Positions 1 to 10,845 are shown, counted from the stretch's first letter. The stretch is DNA of 64,000 nt from Latrodectus hesperus (GCA_037975125.1 CM075862.1:45398277-45462276); one strand, 5' to 3'. Numbers and translations are program-made. The notes: generated from the sequence alone by a model not told the origin.

Positions 1-809
1 CAAAAGTAAGAAGTCAAATCCACACAAGTATTTTAATTGCACTTCCCATTAATCTTATCGTGTTATCATGAAAGCATCAAAATTACAACGTGATTCCATG
101 GTTCATTCACATAAATAAGTATCTAGATAAAAGGATGCTCGAACCCTACTTCCAAGTTTACCATGTTCGGCATATAAAAAAAGAGAAAATAAAATTATTT
201 CAAATCAAAATTACTCAAATTATTATTTACTGGAAATTATTATTTTGCTAATTATTACTCTATAAGAAAAGAAATAATATGTAGTTGACACACAAAAGTC
301 ATTTTTGTACAACTACATCAATGATTACAAGAGAGGGAACACCTAATTCCCTAGTAGTATTCCATAAGTTTCTGATATCCTGCTTAAACGAATTGAAAAT
401 TTTCAATTCATTTAAGCAGAACATAGCTTTAAAATACATGATCTCTCCCTAAAATTGTAAAATACCTAGAATTAGAAAGTCATACTAATTACTGATCAAA
501 TTCTTTCTAACTATTACTATGTAAGGAAAAATACGATTAAATAAGCATTAAAAACAAGACAAGCAAGAAACTTAAATCAGCAAAAAAACATATAATCCTA
601 TTTAATGAAAACCATAATAATTTACAAACTTATAAAGTAGAAGTTAATTTCTGCAGAGAGTTCCTTCAAAATTATATATTTTTGACGAAGAAGGTATATG
701 GCAATCAAAGTAAAGTTTACAAAACTTTTTTAATATCATACTGTTCACTTTAAAATAATTTTAATATTTAAGAAATTAAATTTTAAATTTCGATGACTTT
801 TTAAATTCG
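1..809. other. AT-rich stretch without gene
   Basis: No reading frame or RNA gene is recognisable. The only structure seen is the palindrome at 380-419, listed separately. The right edge is the TA dinucleotide flanking the Tc1-type element. Confidence 0.6.
380..419. repeat. 40-bp near-perfect palindrome
   Basis: Two 20-bp arms (380-399 and 400-419) meet with no spacer. They pair at every position but one, a G/A difference at a CpG, as expected from decay of a once perfect palindrome. It could form a cruciform or be the snap-back remnant of a small inverted-repeat element. No flanking duplication was recognised. Confidence 0.8.
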
Positions 810-952
810 TACACTGCTGACCACCCATACTGCAACACTAAGAAAGACAAGAGATATCACAACAAAATTTATTTTGTAGATAACATGTTGACCAAGTATC
901 AAATAAAATTAATAAATAATAATTTATAGACTTCTATGAATAGTGGCTCTTT

Positions 953-1794
953 TCACAACCAGTAGCCAGAGTAGCCGCTATTGTTGGAGATCACCGCTGC
1001 CACACGCTTCGGCATTTGTTCCAAGACTCTTTGGATGTGTTCTAGGGCTACAGCTTCCACACGTTGTCAAAATTGATCTGGTGTGTCAGCTGGGGATTTA
1101 ATTTGGGTCAATCAAGATCCGGAGAGCGAGCCAGCCAAAGAAGCAATTCAATCTAGCGATTCCTTGAACAATGCATGCCAAGTGTGGTCGCGCATTATCC
1201 TGTTGAACTATGGCTGTAGGCAAGCCCTGAAGGTGAAGAAAAACAAATGGCTGCAATAACTTGAGGGCTGGCTGTTAAAAGTACGGGCAATTCGTACTAT
1301 GGGAGTGCTAGACTGAAATCCAATAACACCTCATACCATAATAACCAGTGCCGGACCAGTGTGGCGGTGCATAACGCAGCTCTACAGCAACCTCTTTCCA
1401 CGGTATCTTTAGACTCGAATGCAACTATCGTGTTGTTGCAGACAGAAATATGATTCGTCAGTAAATGCAGTTTCATTCCATTCTGCAGTTCACATCTTTC
1501 TTTCATCGCACCATTGGCGGCGGAGACGTCTGTGGTTCTGTATCAAAGGTAGACGAAGCAATGGACGTCTTACGGACAGATCACTCTGCCATAAACGCCG
1601 TAGATGGATGCGATCGAACGCGTCGATTCATCGTACTCTCCTGCATCCAAATATTATATATCCGCATTACAATTGTTTGGTTTCGTCCAACAGATTTCCC
1701 TGAAATGTAATCCACAATCTCGGTAGGCCACTATCCTTCCTCTGTCGAGTTCGGATACTTGATCAAAAAATGATCGCTGTTTTCCGTGAGGCAT
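953..1794 (-). pseudogene. Tc1-type transposase pseudogene
   Basis: Reading leftward from ATG (1792-1794), the first ~34 residues are the N-terminal HTH region of a Tc1 transposase (KQRS.FDQVSELDRGRIVAYRDCGL.FREI). After that a deletion and frameshift remove most of the HTH. Further left, fragments typical of Tc1 follow: a WNE-type block with a mutated TDES motif, and the C-terminal end NNSGYSGYWL followed by a stop at 953-955. The remaining length (842 bp) is shorter than the ~1 kb of an intact Tc1 ORF, and the frame changes several times. In an intact enzyme the N-terminal HTH would bind the TIR and a DDE core would cut and paste it. Identity as a Tc1-type transposase is secure; it is non-functional. 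Confidence 0.88.
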
Positions 1795-1817
1795 AATGGA
1801 TCGTTTTTCAGAAATAT

Positions 1818-2004
<187 letters not shown>

Positions 2005-2237
2005 TGGTGAACTTGAAATCGTCGAAATCTCCAAGCCTAAAATAGCGCTTTGAAAGGGCGCTATAGGCGCGGGTGATGTGCGTCTGCGCTGAAATTCTAA
2101 TGATTTGCATATCTCATCTCCGCTAATACATGTTGTAAATTTCATGTTATTTATATGATTCCTTCAGGGTGTTGGATTTTACGGGGGCCAGCAGTGTAGC
2201 AAAAAACTGCATTCAGTTGAATTAATCTTGCATGAGT

Positions 2238-2248
2238 ATTATTGAAAT
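2238..2248. repeat. 5' target site duplication of the LINE
   Basis: ATTATTGAAAT, repeated exactly at 7238-7248 on the other side of the LINE. Confidence 0.9.
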
Positions 2249-2560
2249 CCTGGAACCAGGGGGTATGCGTACCCCTCTGGGGCTTGAGCTAGCCACCAGG
2301 CGCGTCAGTAGTTGGTAGATAACTGAACGTCCTGTAGGAATGACAGGATAGCCTTGAATATTGAATAAGAGGCCGCGAACCAGCTCCCGTAAACCCTGGT
2401 GTTATGCGTTCCGTGCCTAGGGCTAATTGGCACCGCGGTATTGGTGTCTTAACGGAGCCTCTAGTTGCCTGGCGAACTTCTAGAGTAAATTGCCTTGCCC
2501 AGTAACTCAGGCAATGCTGGGTGGACTGTCATATTACCTGAGCTTATTAACTGTTATTAT
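2249..2560 (+). promoter_or_regulatory. LINE 5' UTR / presumed internal promoter, with terminal hairpins
   Basis: The 312 bp from the insertion boundary to the ORF1 ATG are clearly GC-richer than the flanks. LINEs of this kind usually start transcription at their first base from an internal promoter; that is inferred here. The first 27 bases fold on themselves: CCTGG-AA-CCAGG (2249-2260), then GGGGTA-TGCG-TACCCC (2260-2275). A CCAGG at 2296-2300 could pair with the first five bases instead. Confidence 0.5.
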
Positions 2561-3550
2561 ATGGCTGAAAAGACATTGAAAATAACAAACATTTCTGCTT
2601 TTGCAGGAGAAACTTCTGAAGCAGACCTTTCTGAAAAAGACAAGGGAACTCAGAGACAATCTAATGAAGGGGTAGCAATGAAACCTTCACAGGAGGTAGA
2701 AATGACCTCCAAACCATCTTCTTCTGGTGAGAGTCAGGAAGCTATCTCTAGCATGACTGACTCTCTGACCAGAATCAAGCTTAAAAAGAGAATATCTGGT
2801 GCACAGAAAAAGAAGCTGGTGAAGGAGCGCAAAATCGCTGAGGGGACTTGGGTTGAAAAACCCAAGGCAACCAAAGGCGAGAAGCGTCCTGCCAACCGGA
2901 TGAACCAGGGCAAGGTCGGAAAGGCTGCCAAGAGAGAAGGACCTGAGGGATTTACTTACAGGGCGGCTCTCACGGCGATCAAGATGGCCGTGCTCTTAGA
3001 AGGTCATCCGAAAAAACGGTTAACAGAGAAACAGGCCTATGACCTGGAACTCTTGTTAACCAGGAAAATAGGAAGGAATGAGGAGGGCTTTGCCCCAACC
3101 TTCCTATCCTGTAAACTTGAAAACGGGGCTCTTATTATCAATTGTGCAGATCTGGAGAGCTCAAAGTGGCTGGAACAGAATGTCAATGATATAAGCCCTT
3201 GGCAAGAACATAAACTCTTGGTGGGTGAGGCAAGGAAACTTGTCAGAACCACCAAGATAATTGCAAAACTGCCAAAAATCTGTAATGAACTGGAACCTAA
3301 AGAGCTCCTGAGAAAAATCGAGGCTCAGAACGGTGGGGTCACTCCATTGGAGTGGAACGTTCTTAACATTAAGAACGACCCATCTGGGCGGACCATCGTT
3401 CTTAGTGTGCCTGAATTAGATGCTGCCACACTTCGTGTAAGGGGATATAGGTTTCATATTGGACTTCACCATGTGCAGGCTAAAGTACTTGATAAACCTG
3501 CTCCTGCTGATGGGGGTGAAGGTAGTTCAAGCCAACCTCCACCACAGTAG
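2561..3550 (+). CDS. LINE ORF1 protein (nucleic-acid-binding, Gag-like)
   Basis: A 329-residue ORF. The frame is open from 2495, but that position is a TTG; the first ATG is 2561 (MAEKTLKITN), which I take as the start. Residues about 70-125 are strongly basic (lysine-rich, with KKKLVKERK and KGEKRP), suited to RNA binding. The C-terminal half (about 130-305) has the look of the DUF4780-type domain found in ORF1 of insect LOA-like LINEs; this match is from memory and not verified. No CCHC knuckles are present. The protein would coat the element RNA. The stop (3548-3550) lies inside ORF2, giving a 41-bp overlap in a different frame. The ORF is intact. Confidence 0.8.
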   Translation: MAEKTLKITNISAFAGETSEADLSEKDKGTQRQSNEGVAMKPSQEVEMTSKPSSSGESQEAISSMTDSLTRIKLKKRISGAQKKKLVKERKIAEGTWVEKPKATKGEKRPANRMNQGKVGKAAKREGPEGFTYRAALTAIKMAVLLEGHPKKRLTEKQAYDLELLLTRKIGRNEEGFAPTFLSCKLENGALIINCADLESSKWLEQNVNDISPWQEHKLLVGEARKLVRTTKIIAKLPKICNELEPKELLRKIEAQNGGVTPLEWNVLNIKNDPSGRTIVLSVPELDAATLRVRGYRFHIGLHHVQAKVLDKPAPADGGEGSSSQPPPQ

Positions 3551-6500
3551 AAGTGGTACTACTAACCTCAGTAAGAAGTTTCTTGCTGGGGATATACACC
3601 TGGCCCTGATTCAAGAACCCTGGTTGGTTAGGGGAAGAATCAGTGGTCTCAAAGGAACTAAAGGTAAGCTTATCTACTGTACTAATGGTAACGCTAGAAC
3701 TTGTATACTCTTACATAAAAACATTGAGGTTCTTCCCCTCTCTGAATTTATTCTTAGGGACCTGACAGCTGTGAAAGTCAGACTCAACATAGAGGGTAGG
3801 GACAGGGAAATTGTTTTTGGCTCTGGATACCTGCCCTATGAAGAGAAGGCTCCACCTGACCATTCTCTGCACAAGCTCATGAACTTTTGCAGTAATAACA
3901 ACTTACAGGTAGTCCTAGGACTAGACTGTAATGCTCATCATGTTGTCTGGGGAAGTACGGACACAAATAAAAGAGGTGAGTACCTTTTGGAATTTATTCT
4001 AAACTATGGGTTAGATATTCTAAATGTGGGCAACAAACCAACTTTTATTACTTCCAATCGATCTGAAGTAATTGACATTACTATAGCGACAACGCTGATT
4101 AGTAAAAATATCAAATACTGGAAAGTAGATGACAGACCTTCTGGTTCAGATCATCAAAACATCCATTTTGAAATTCACTCTAATGTGTGTCTGGATCGCA
4201 TATTCAGAGACCCAGTTAGGACGGACTGGAAGAAATTCCAAGAAGAACTGACTGGGTTGATTGAGCTCGGGAACAGACCTATTAGAGACAACTACGATCT
4301 AGAAGTTACAGCAGATCTCCTACAGAGAAGTATTCTAGATTCTTATCATAACAATTGCCCCATTCGCACTAGAAGAGCTAAACTCCAATGCCCTTGGTGG
4401 AATGACTCTCTAGCTGCCGAAAGAGCAAATGTTAGAAAACTTTTTAACAAAGCTAAGAAAAATGGTGAATGGGAGAACTATAAAAGGGCCCTCACTATTT
4501 ATAACAAACTTGTTAGAAAAAGCAAAATTAACTCCTGGAGGAAGTTCTGTGACGAGATAGATTCTATTTCTGAAGGAGCTAGACTCCAGAAACTCCTTAA
4601 AAGGGATGAACCTATTTTGGTTGGTACCCTAAAAGACGAGGAGGGTAATTTTGCTGCTTCCGGAAAAGGGGTTATGGAAATTATGACCAGGACCCACTTC
4701 CCGGGAGCTAGAGATATTTATAGCAACGAAGGGGAACATTGCATTGGCTCTTTGCAAAGAGTCAATAGCAATCAATGGACCATCGCTAAAAATATCATAA
4801 ACTACAACATTGTTAAATGGGCAATTTTTGCCTTTAAACCTCTAAAATGCCCTGGGCCTGATGGAGTTATGCCCATCATGATCCAGAAGGCAGAGAAGGT
4901 TGTCATACCAATGCTAACTAGAATTTATAGAACTAGTTTGGCCCTGGGATATATACCAAAGACATGGCAAAAGACTAGGATTGTCTTCATTCCAAAACCT
5001 GGCAAGGACACTTATGACCAGGCCAAGTCATACAGACCAATCAGTCTTTCTTCATTCTTTCTTAAAATTATGGAGAAAATCATTGATCGGCATATTAGAG
5101 ATTACTTGGGTAGAAATAGTCCCTTGCATGCTCTTCAATTTGCCTATCAACCCGGCAAATCTACAGAGACTGCTCTACATCAGCTAGTTTCCAAGATTGA
5201 AGCCACTCTGGATCAAAAGGATATTGCCTTGGCAACTTTCCTCGACATCCAGGGTGCTTTTGATAATACTTCCCATCCATCCATCCTCAATGCACTTAGA
5301 GGGGCAGGGATTAATCAGACCCTGTGTACTTGGATTGAGGCCTTAATTTCGGATAGATATATACAAATGAACATCTTCGGTGAATCATTTGAAAAAAAGA
5401 CTACTAGAGGTTGTCCTCAAGGAGGTGTTCTGTCACCATTACTTTGGAACCTAGTTGTAAATAGCCTTATAAAACATCTAAATGATAAGGGCTATTATAC
5501 GCAGGGATATGCTGATGACATTGTCATCCTTATCCTTGGTAAAGATTTTGACATAACTTGTCATCTCATGCAGGATGCTCTAAGTTATGTAGGTCAATGG
5601 TGCATGGATAGGGACCTGATGGTTAATCCTCAGAAAACCTACCTTGTACCTTTTACACGCAAAAAGAAACGGAAAGGTTTTTTCATACCAAGACTTTTTG
5701 ATGTTGAAATCAATGTGGCTTCAGAGGTGAAGTATCTGGGCATCTATTTAGACCAGAAACTCACCTGGAATAAGCACATTGATGATAGGATCAACCGAGC
5801 AAAGAAAAGCATTGTGATTTGCAGGCGAATGCTTGGTAAGAACTGGGGTTTACATCCAAAACTGATGCTATGGATGTACACAGCTTTTGTCAGGCCCATT
5901 TTCACATATGCCTGTGTGATCTGGTGGCATAAGGTGGAACAGAAGACTGTGATTGACAGATTGAGGAGTCTACAAAGACTAGCCTGTCTCTGCATCACAG
6001 GAGCAATCTCCACCACGCCAACCAGAGCATTGGAGGTTGTGTTGGATCTGACTCCCTTGGACATCTTCATATGCAGCGTTGCAAGATTGAATGCATACAG
6101 AATGAAGCTGCAAAACCACTGGTATGACCAGCCTGTTGCCAAAGGGCACAAGGGCATCACCAGGAAATTTCAAGACCCTACTTTTCTGATGCCATCTGAC
6201 ATCATGGAAAAAACATACATGTTTGACAAGACATTTGATATAGTTTTTCCAACTAGAGAGGAATGGGATAACAACATGTTTGAAACTAAAACAGGAGATC
6301 TAATCTGGTACACAGATGGATCACTGAAGAACAACCTCTCAGGTCTGGGAGTTTGTGGCGTGTCACCAAGAATCAGCTTGTCTGTAAGCCTTGGGCGATA
6401 CGCTTCGGTCTTCCAGGCAGAAGTTTTGGCCATTATCCACTGTCTGCAACTGAATATGAAGAAGGGCTACTACGATAAGCGGATTCTCATTTTCAGTGAC

Positions 6501-7139
6501 AGTCAAGCCGCTTTAAAAGCGCTTAATTCCTTCGAAATCAAATCTAAAATGATTCTGGAGTGTAGAAACCTTCTTACAGAACTGGCAACTAGAAACAGGG
6601 TGATCCTTGTATGGGTGCCAGGGCATAAAGGTATCGAAGGCAATGAAAGGGCTGATGAGCTTGCTAAACAAGGATCGTCTTTTGTTCCCATTGGTCCAGA
6701 ACCTTTTTGTGGGATCAATTTGAAGACCGCAAAAACCAATGTTCTCAGATGGGAAAAACGGAAGATGTATGAAGCTTGGCTCAAATCTCCTGGTCAAACC
6801 CACGCTAAAGGTATGATCTGTAGATCATCAGCGAGGATTTCCTATGAAATTCTAAGATGCTCTAGGCAGAAGATACGTTTAATCGTAGGCTTCATAACTG
6901 GGCACTACTATTTCAGAAAACATCTCCATAAAATGGGACTGTTTCAGCAAGATCCTATCTGCAGGAAATGTCATATGCAAGAGGAAACGGCCAAGCATAT
7001 CATTTATGAATGCGAGGCTCTTGCCCTCCCTAGATTAACCTCTTTAGGCATCATCCATACTAGAGAGTTACACCTAGATTCCATTAAAGGGTTATCAGAC
7101 TTTATTAATAAAGTGGGTGATCCGAGCAAATGGAACTAA
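3510..7139 (+). CDS. LINE ORF2: APE endonuclease, reverse transcriptase, RNase H
   Basis: About 1209 residues from ATG 3510 (MGVKVVQANLHHSR). The frame is open from a TTG at 3459, and an ATG at 3471 is an alternative start, but the endonuclease fold begins right after 3510. The endonuclease (~1-220) shows QANL, the catalytic Glu of LIQEPW, DCNAHH and SGSDH. The RT (~450-740) shows YRPISL, LDIQGAFD, GCPQGGVLSPLLWN and the catalytic YADD near 5508. RNase H (~930-1065) shows WYTDGS (6306), FQAEVLAI, FSDSQAAL and HKGIEGNERADELAK, so all four acidic residues are in place. The tail has a CX2CX8HX4C knuckle (CRKCHMQEETAKHIIYEC). The enzyme would nick target DNA and copy element RNA at the nick. There is no internal stop or frameshift. 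It overlaps ORF1 by 41 bp, so re-initiation after the ORF1 stop or another non-standard start is needed. Confidence 0.95.
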   Translation: MGVKVVQANLHHSRSGTTNLSKKFLAGDIHLALIQEPWLVRGRISGLKGTKGKLIYCTNGNARTCILLHKNIEVLPLSEFILRDLTAVKVRLNIEGRDREIVFGSGYLPYEEKAPPDHSLHKLMNFCSNNNLQVVLGLDCNAHHVVWGSTDTNKRGEYLLEFILNYGLDILNVGNKPTFITSNRSEVIDITIATTLISKNIKYWKVDDRPSGSDHQNIHFEIHSNVCLDRIFRDPVRTDWKKFQEELTGLIELGNRPIRDNYDLEVTADLLQRSILDSYHNNCPIRTRRAKLQCPWWNDSLAAERANVRKLFNKAKKNGEWENYKRALTIYNKLVRKSKINSWRKFCDEIDSISEGARLQKLLKRDEPILVGTLKDEEGNFAASGKGVMEIMTRTHFPGARDIYSNEGEHCIGSLQRVNSNQWTIAKNIINYNIVKWAIFAFKPLKCPGPDGVMPIMIQKAEKVVIPMLTRIYRTSLALGYIPKTWQKTRIVFIPKPGKDTYDQAKSYRPISLSSFFLKIMEKIIDRHIRDYLGRNSPLHALQFAYQPGKSTETALHQLVSKIEATLDQKDIALATFLDIQGAFDNTSHPSILNALRGAGINQTLCTWIEALISDRYIQMNIFGESFEKKTTRGCPQGGVLSPLLWNLVVNSLIKHLNDKGYYTQGYADDIVILILGKDFDITCHLMQDALSYVGQWCMDRDLMVNPQKTYLVPFTRKKKRKGFFIPRLFDVEINVASEVKYLGIYLDQKLTWNKHIDDRINRAKKSIVICRRMLGKNWGLHPKLMLWMYTAFVRPIFTYACVIWWHKVEQKTVIDRLRSLQRLACLCITGAISTTPTRALEVVLDLTPLDIFICSVARLNAYRMKLQNHWYDQPVAKGHKGITRKFQDPTFLMPSDIMEKTYMFDKTFDIVFPTREEWDNNMFETKTGDLIWYTDGSLKNNLSGLGVCGVSPRISLSVSLGRYASVFQAEVLAIIHCLQLNMKKGYYDKRILIFSDSQAALKALNSFEIKSKMILECRNLLTELATRNRVILVWVPGHKGIEGNERADELAKQGSSFVPIGPEPFCGINLKTAKTNVLRWEKRKMYEAWLKSPGQTHAKGMICRSSARISYEILRCSRQKIRLIVGFITGHYYFRKHLHKMGLFQQDPICRKCHMQEETAKHIIYECEALALPRLTSLGIIHTRELHLDSIKGLSDFINKVGDPSKWN

Positions 7140-7237
7140 GAAACATTGGGTTTGGAGTTAACAGTACAAAATGCTGATAAAAGCAGAGGTGCTCAATGAC
7201 ATACAAACCCAACTCGAAGAAGAAGAAGAAGAAGAAG
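7140..7237 (+). other. LINE 3' UTR with (GAA)n tail
   Basis: A short 3' UTR ending in a GAA microsatellite (about 7215-7237) instead of poly(A). The GTACAAAATG portion and the bases after it are also recognisable in the truncated relative at 29530-29815, which supports this as the true 3' UTR of the family. Confidence 0.8.
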
Positions 7238-7248
7238 ATTATTGAAAT
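7238..7248. repeat. 3' target site duplication of the LINE
   Basis: ATTATTGAAAT, identical to 2238-2248. Confidence 0.9.
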
Positions 7249-7449
7249 TATTTTATTTAAATTGAGAATTTAAATATTTTTTATGTAAGGAATTTATTTT
7301 TTAAGAGTTGTTTTGCATTTATACGAAGTTTTGAACTGAGGAGAGAGTAACTATTGTGTGCTATTTTAATATTTTGAGTGTCCATATCGTATTGCCTTCT
7401 GATAAAACTTTTTGTAGATAGTTGGTGATTTCCTACTTTTCACTAGTAA

Positions 7450-7747
7450 GACTCAGTGGCTCAGTAGTCTCAATTCGTTTCCTATAAGATCAGAAAGTTA
7501 AGCATCGCTTGCCGCGGGCAGTATTTGGGAGGGTGACCACATTCTCCCTCAGTGTGTTGCTCAAGTTCCTGGGGTTGAAGACAAGAACGCGTTAATTTTC
7601 AATGTCCAAAGTCATTTCACTAGTATGTCATTAATGTGAAGAGGAGATTGCCAGTTCAGGTATGACCTCCTCATCGAAATCGTGGTTCAAAATTACGAGA
7701 CGCTGAAGACAAGTCCGTTAATCTTAAGGTACAGTTCAAGATACACC

Positions 7748-7750
<3 letters not shown>
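7450..7750 (+). mobile_element. SINE-like element with 5S rRNA-derived head
   Basis: Positions 7488-7545 resemble the internal part of metazoan 5S rRNA (AGATCAGAAAGTTAAGCATC, then GCAGTATTTGGGAGGGTGAC), the region carrying the Pol III internal control signals. The body downstream (about 7640-7745) contains CGTGGTTCAAAATTAC and GTTAATCTTAAGGTACAGT. It aligns with the element at 15596-15733, so this is a dispersed family. It ends in a (TA)n run at 7751. A 5S-headed SINE fits; a 5S pseudogene next to an unrelated repeat is the alternative. The left boundary is approximate. Confidence 0.65.

Positions 7751-7805
<55 letters not shown>
7751..7805. repeat. (TA)n microsatellite
   Basis: A 55-bp TA run directly at the 3' end of the 5S-headed SINE-like unit, possibly grown from its tail. 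Confidence 0.97.
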
Positions 7806-7807
<2 letters not shown>

Positions 7808-10800
7808 AGACAAATAAAACGTAGTATCCCTCTTACAATTGTCTAACATAAGACGGTATCCTCCATTAAGAAAAGCAAGTTATTAACGTTTAGTAATGTA
7901 AGCTTTTTATAAAATATATGATAAATCAATCTATTTCTAGAAATAAATTCTCCTTTGATTATTAATTTTTTACATTTTGTTCTCTTTGAGTTATCTGTCA
8001 TCGCTTATGTTAAAGCAATAAATTAAATCATTTGAATACATATTTTTCTCAAATAATATCATATAGTTATAATTTTCTGTTCAAATTATATCAGGTACAC
8101 ATTCATGAAAACTAGTTTATAGAGATAATTTGAAAATATATAGTCAGATAGCTTTTCCAGATTGTCAGCAAAACATAAGAATAGTTTTCATATAAAAGAA
8201 AAGTTTAGATATTTTTAAGAATAGGTTCATTTACCTTCATAGGGTGGGAGTTTTGAGAAACGTGAACGTATTCTAACTCTAATAAAATTATTTCAGAAAG
8301 GATTCCACTGCTCATTGTGCATAAAATTGTCTTATTATGGGAATGTGATCAAACGTTTTTTTCTTTTTTTGCTTTTGAAACATCTAAAATAATAAAAAGA
8401 TCAGGAAACTCTCAAAGAGCATTTGTTACTTTTTGATAATATCTTAAGTGATGATGTTAGAGCTTGAACGCTTGAGGAAAATTTTTCACCCCCCAAAAGT
8501 TATTTTAAATGTAGATGATCCTCTCAAGAAAGTTTACAGTTCATTAATCAGCTATTAATTAACATCCAAAGAGTCCTTACTAAGCAGTTTTTGAAAAATT
8601 GCAATATCAACTCACATATGGAGAAAGGTTATATAAAATGAAACCCAGTGCACTCAAAAACATATTCACTAGTGGGAAACTACTTGATTCAGTTAAAAGT
8701 AGTAAAAAACCCCATAATGCAGCATTAAGCCTAGAATTTCTTCTTAGTAATTGTTAAACAAAACTAAATATTTTATTATAGTCCACAAGCTTCAAGGAAA
8801 ATATTTTATTTATGTCTCATTTTTTTTTTCCAAACATGTGCTTTTTGAATTGAGATGTAATTTTGGGATTATATAGTATTACGTACTCTGCTTATTGAAA
8901 ATATTGGCTTTGAGAATAAAAATTTGTAATACATTCAAACTTATAAAAAGGAGTTTAAAGATTAATTTTTGTTTCAATTTTTTTTTATAAAAGTTATGTA
9001 ATCATATAATATAACCCATAGCATGGAACTTCTGACGACAGTATATGTGAGGAAATAAAGTAATATTAGACAATGTAACACCATTTTTATCAAGCACGCA
9101 GACATTGATATCCTAAAGATCAATCTCATTTCTTGTTTCAAAAATGACATATACCAAAGATAATTTAGATATCATATATGAATCATCTAAAATGTAAATC
9201 ATCATACACGTGCATATACACATAATATACTTAGAATCTATGAAAGCTATGAAAAATAATAATAGAGAAGCTGACGACTGGTACTTTTTTAAAAACTGTA
9301 TGTGTGAGTGAATTAAATCTAATAATAGTTCGCAAAATAAATAAACATATCGAGAAAATATCTGAGATTTAAGAGGAATGTTCTTCTAGCGGTCCAATGA
9401 TCTTAAAAATGAAGAACAAGAACAATCAAGGATCTTGTCAACAAATGTTATCTCGTACAGATGGAAAAAATGCGCAATTAAACATGATGTTTGTTTGAAA
9501 AGGTCTTTAAACACAAAGATGACAGCAAAAAATCGGTGTTTTTACTATGGATGACTGAATATAATTTTTACAGTATTTACAGTAGCTTAAACACAGCATC
9601 TCGAAATAATTGCAGTATGTTTCCAGAAAAAACAAGCAATTACAGTATATCTCGAAATGTTTCTTGTTTATCTCCAAAAGTATAAAAAAATTGATTTTTA
9701 TGGGGTTGAAAAAATAAATTCTATTTTAATTATATGACCAGATACGTTGAAAGTTCTGTTGTTAATAATTGGTTCATCAACGAAAGGTTTTTTTTTTGTA
9801 TGAAAAGAATTTTAGAAATCTGTCTTCTCTTTGTGACATAATATATTAAATTTGCATTGAATTAAAGATTCGATTTGATATTAAAATTTAAGAAGTAATT
9901 TTCGTTAATTTTGTAATATTTAAAATTTATATTTTTTAAATTACTTTTTGTGTTTAAATAAAAAAATATCTAAAATTTAAGAAGATATATTATGCAAATC
10001 TATTTCATTTCTAGCTAAGATAAAATTTCATGTATTTGGTTTTATATTTGGCTGAATATTTAAAATTTTGTTTTTTCACCAGTACACTACAATTTTTTTC
10101 TCCGCGCGCGCGCGCGTACTTGAGATATTGCATCCGTACTTTATACATTTCTTGTACTCTATGAATCCTACGCTACTAAACACTATGAATAACCAAAACC
10201 TCGTTTCCTAACTCTTCATTCAGGCTCTGAATTATATTAGAGTCTTGCTTCTTTGTTTTAGGGAACTTATCATAGTTACTTTAATTTTTATGGGACTTAA
10301 TGTTGAAAATGAATATATTTATGCAATTTGATGTAAAAATCATCACAAATCGTAACCAGTTATTGTTTCTTCTGTGAAACATTTTGAACTTCTTATTATG
10401 AATTAATCGATTTTAAATATTGTAATGTAAATAGAAAACATATAGACAAGTAGTTTTAATAAAAAAATAATAATATCTAATTAACATTTATAAAAAATTG
10501 TTATACTAAGTTCTGAAGAAATTATTATTTATTGCCAAGATATTTAAAATTTTGAATGCAGAAAATTTCAAAATCTTATGAGAAAAAAAATTATAAGAAA
10601 TTTAAATTCTGGCAAAAATCAACATTCAGGATGAAAACGTTGATCTAATAATTTGACTAAAACGAAAAAAAATTTTCGCACAGTTTTATGCATAAGAAAT
10701 AAGAATCTCACCATTATAATTAAAAATTACTTTATGATTTATATTGGGAAAATTTATTTGAATATTTTATTCGATAGTTACTTTAACAATTTTAACAAGC

Positions 10801-10845
10801 AATTTCTCAAGCAAATCAACAAGCAAAGTGATTTTAAATTTGATA

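Larger units (their letters stand above)
2249..7237 (+). mobile_element. Full-length non-LTR retrotransposon (R1/LOA-like group with RNase H)
   Basis: A 4989-bp element delimited by the exact 11-bp duplication ATTATTGAAAT at 2238-2248 and 7238-7248. It holds, in order, a ~310-bp GC-richer 5' UTR, ORF1 (2561-3550), an overlapping ORF2 (3510-7139) and a ~100-bp 3' UTR ending in a (GAA)n run. Both ORFs are open from end to end and all catalytic motifs of the endonuclease, reverse transcriptase and RNase H are present. This copy therefore looks young and possibly competent. The domain order APE endonuclease, RT, RNase H and C-terminal zinc knuckle is that of the I/R1/LOA side of the LINEs. The exact clade needs a tree. 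It is inserted 52 bp from the end of the Tc1-type copy 1. Confidence 0.93.

Noticed and set aside
2495..2560. Start of LINE ORF1 at 2495
   Set aside because: The codon is TTG; the first ATG in frame is 2561.
3459..3509. Start of LINE ORF2 at 3459
   Set aside because: The codon is TTG; ATG codons are at 3471 and 3510, and the endonuclease fold starts after 3510.
5744..6803. Minus-strand ORFs within the LINE
   Set aside because: Antisense shadows of the intact ORF2.
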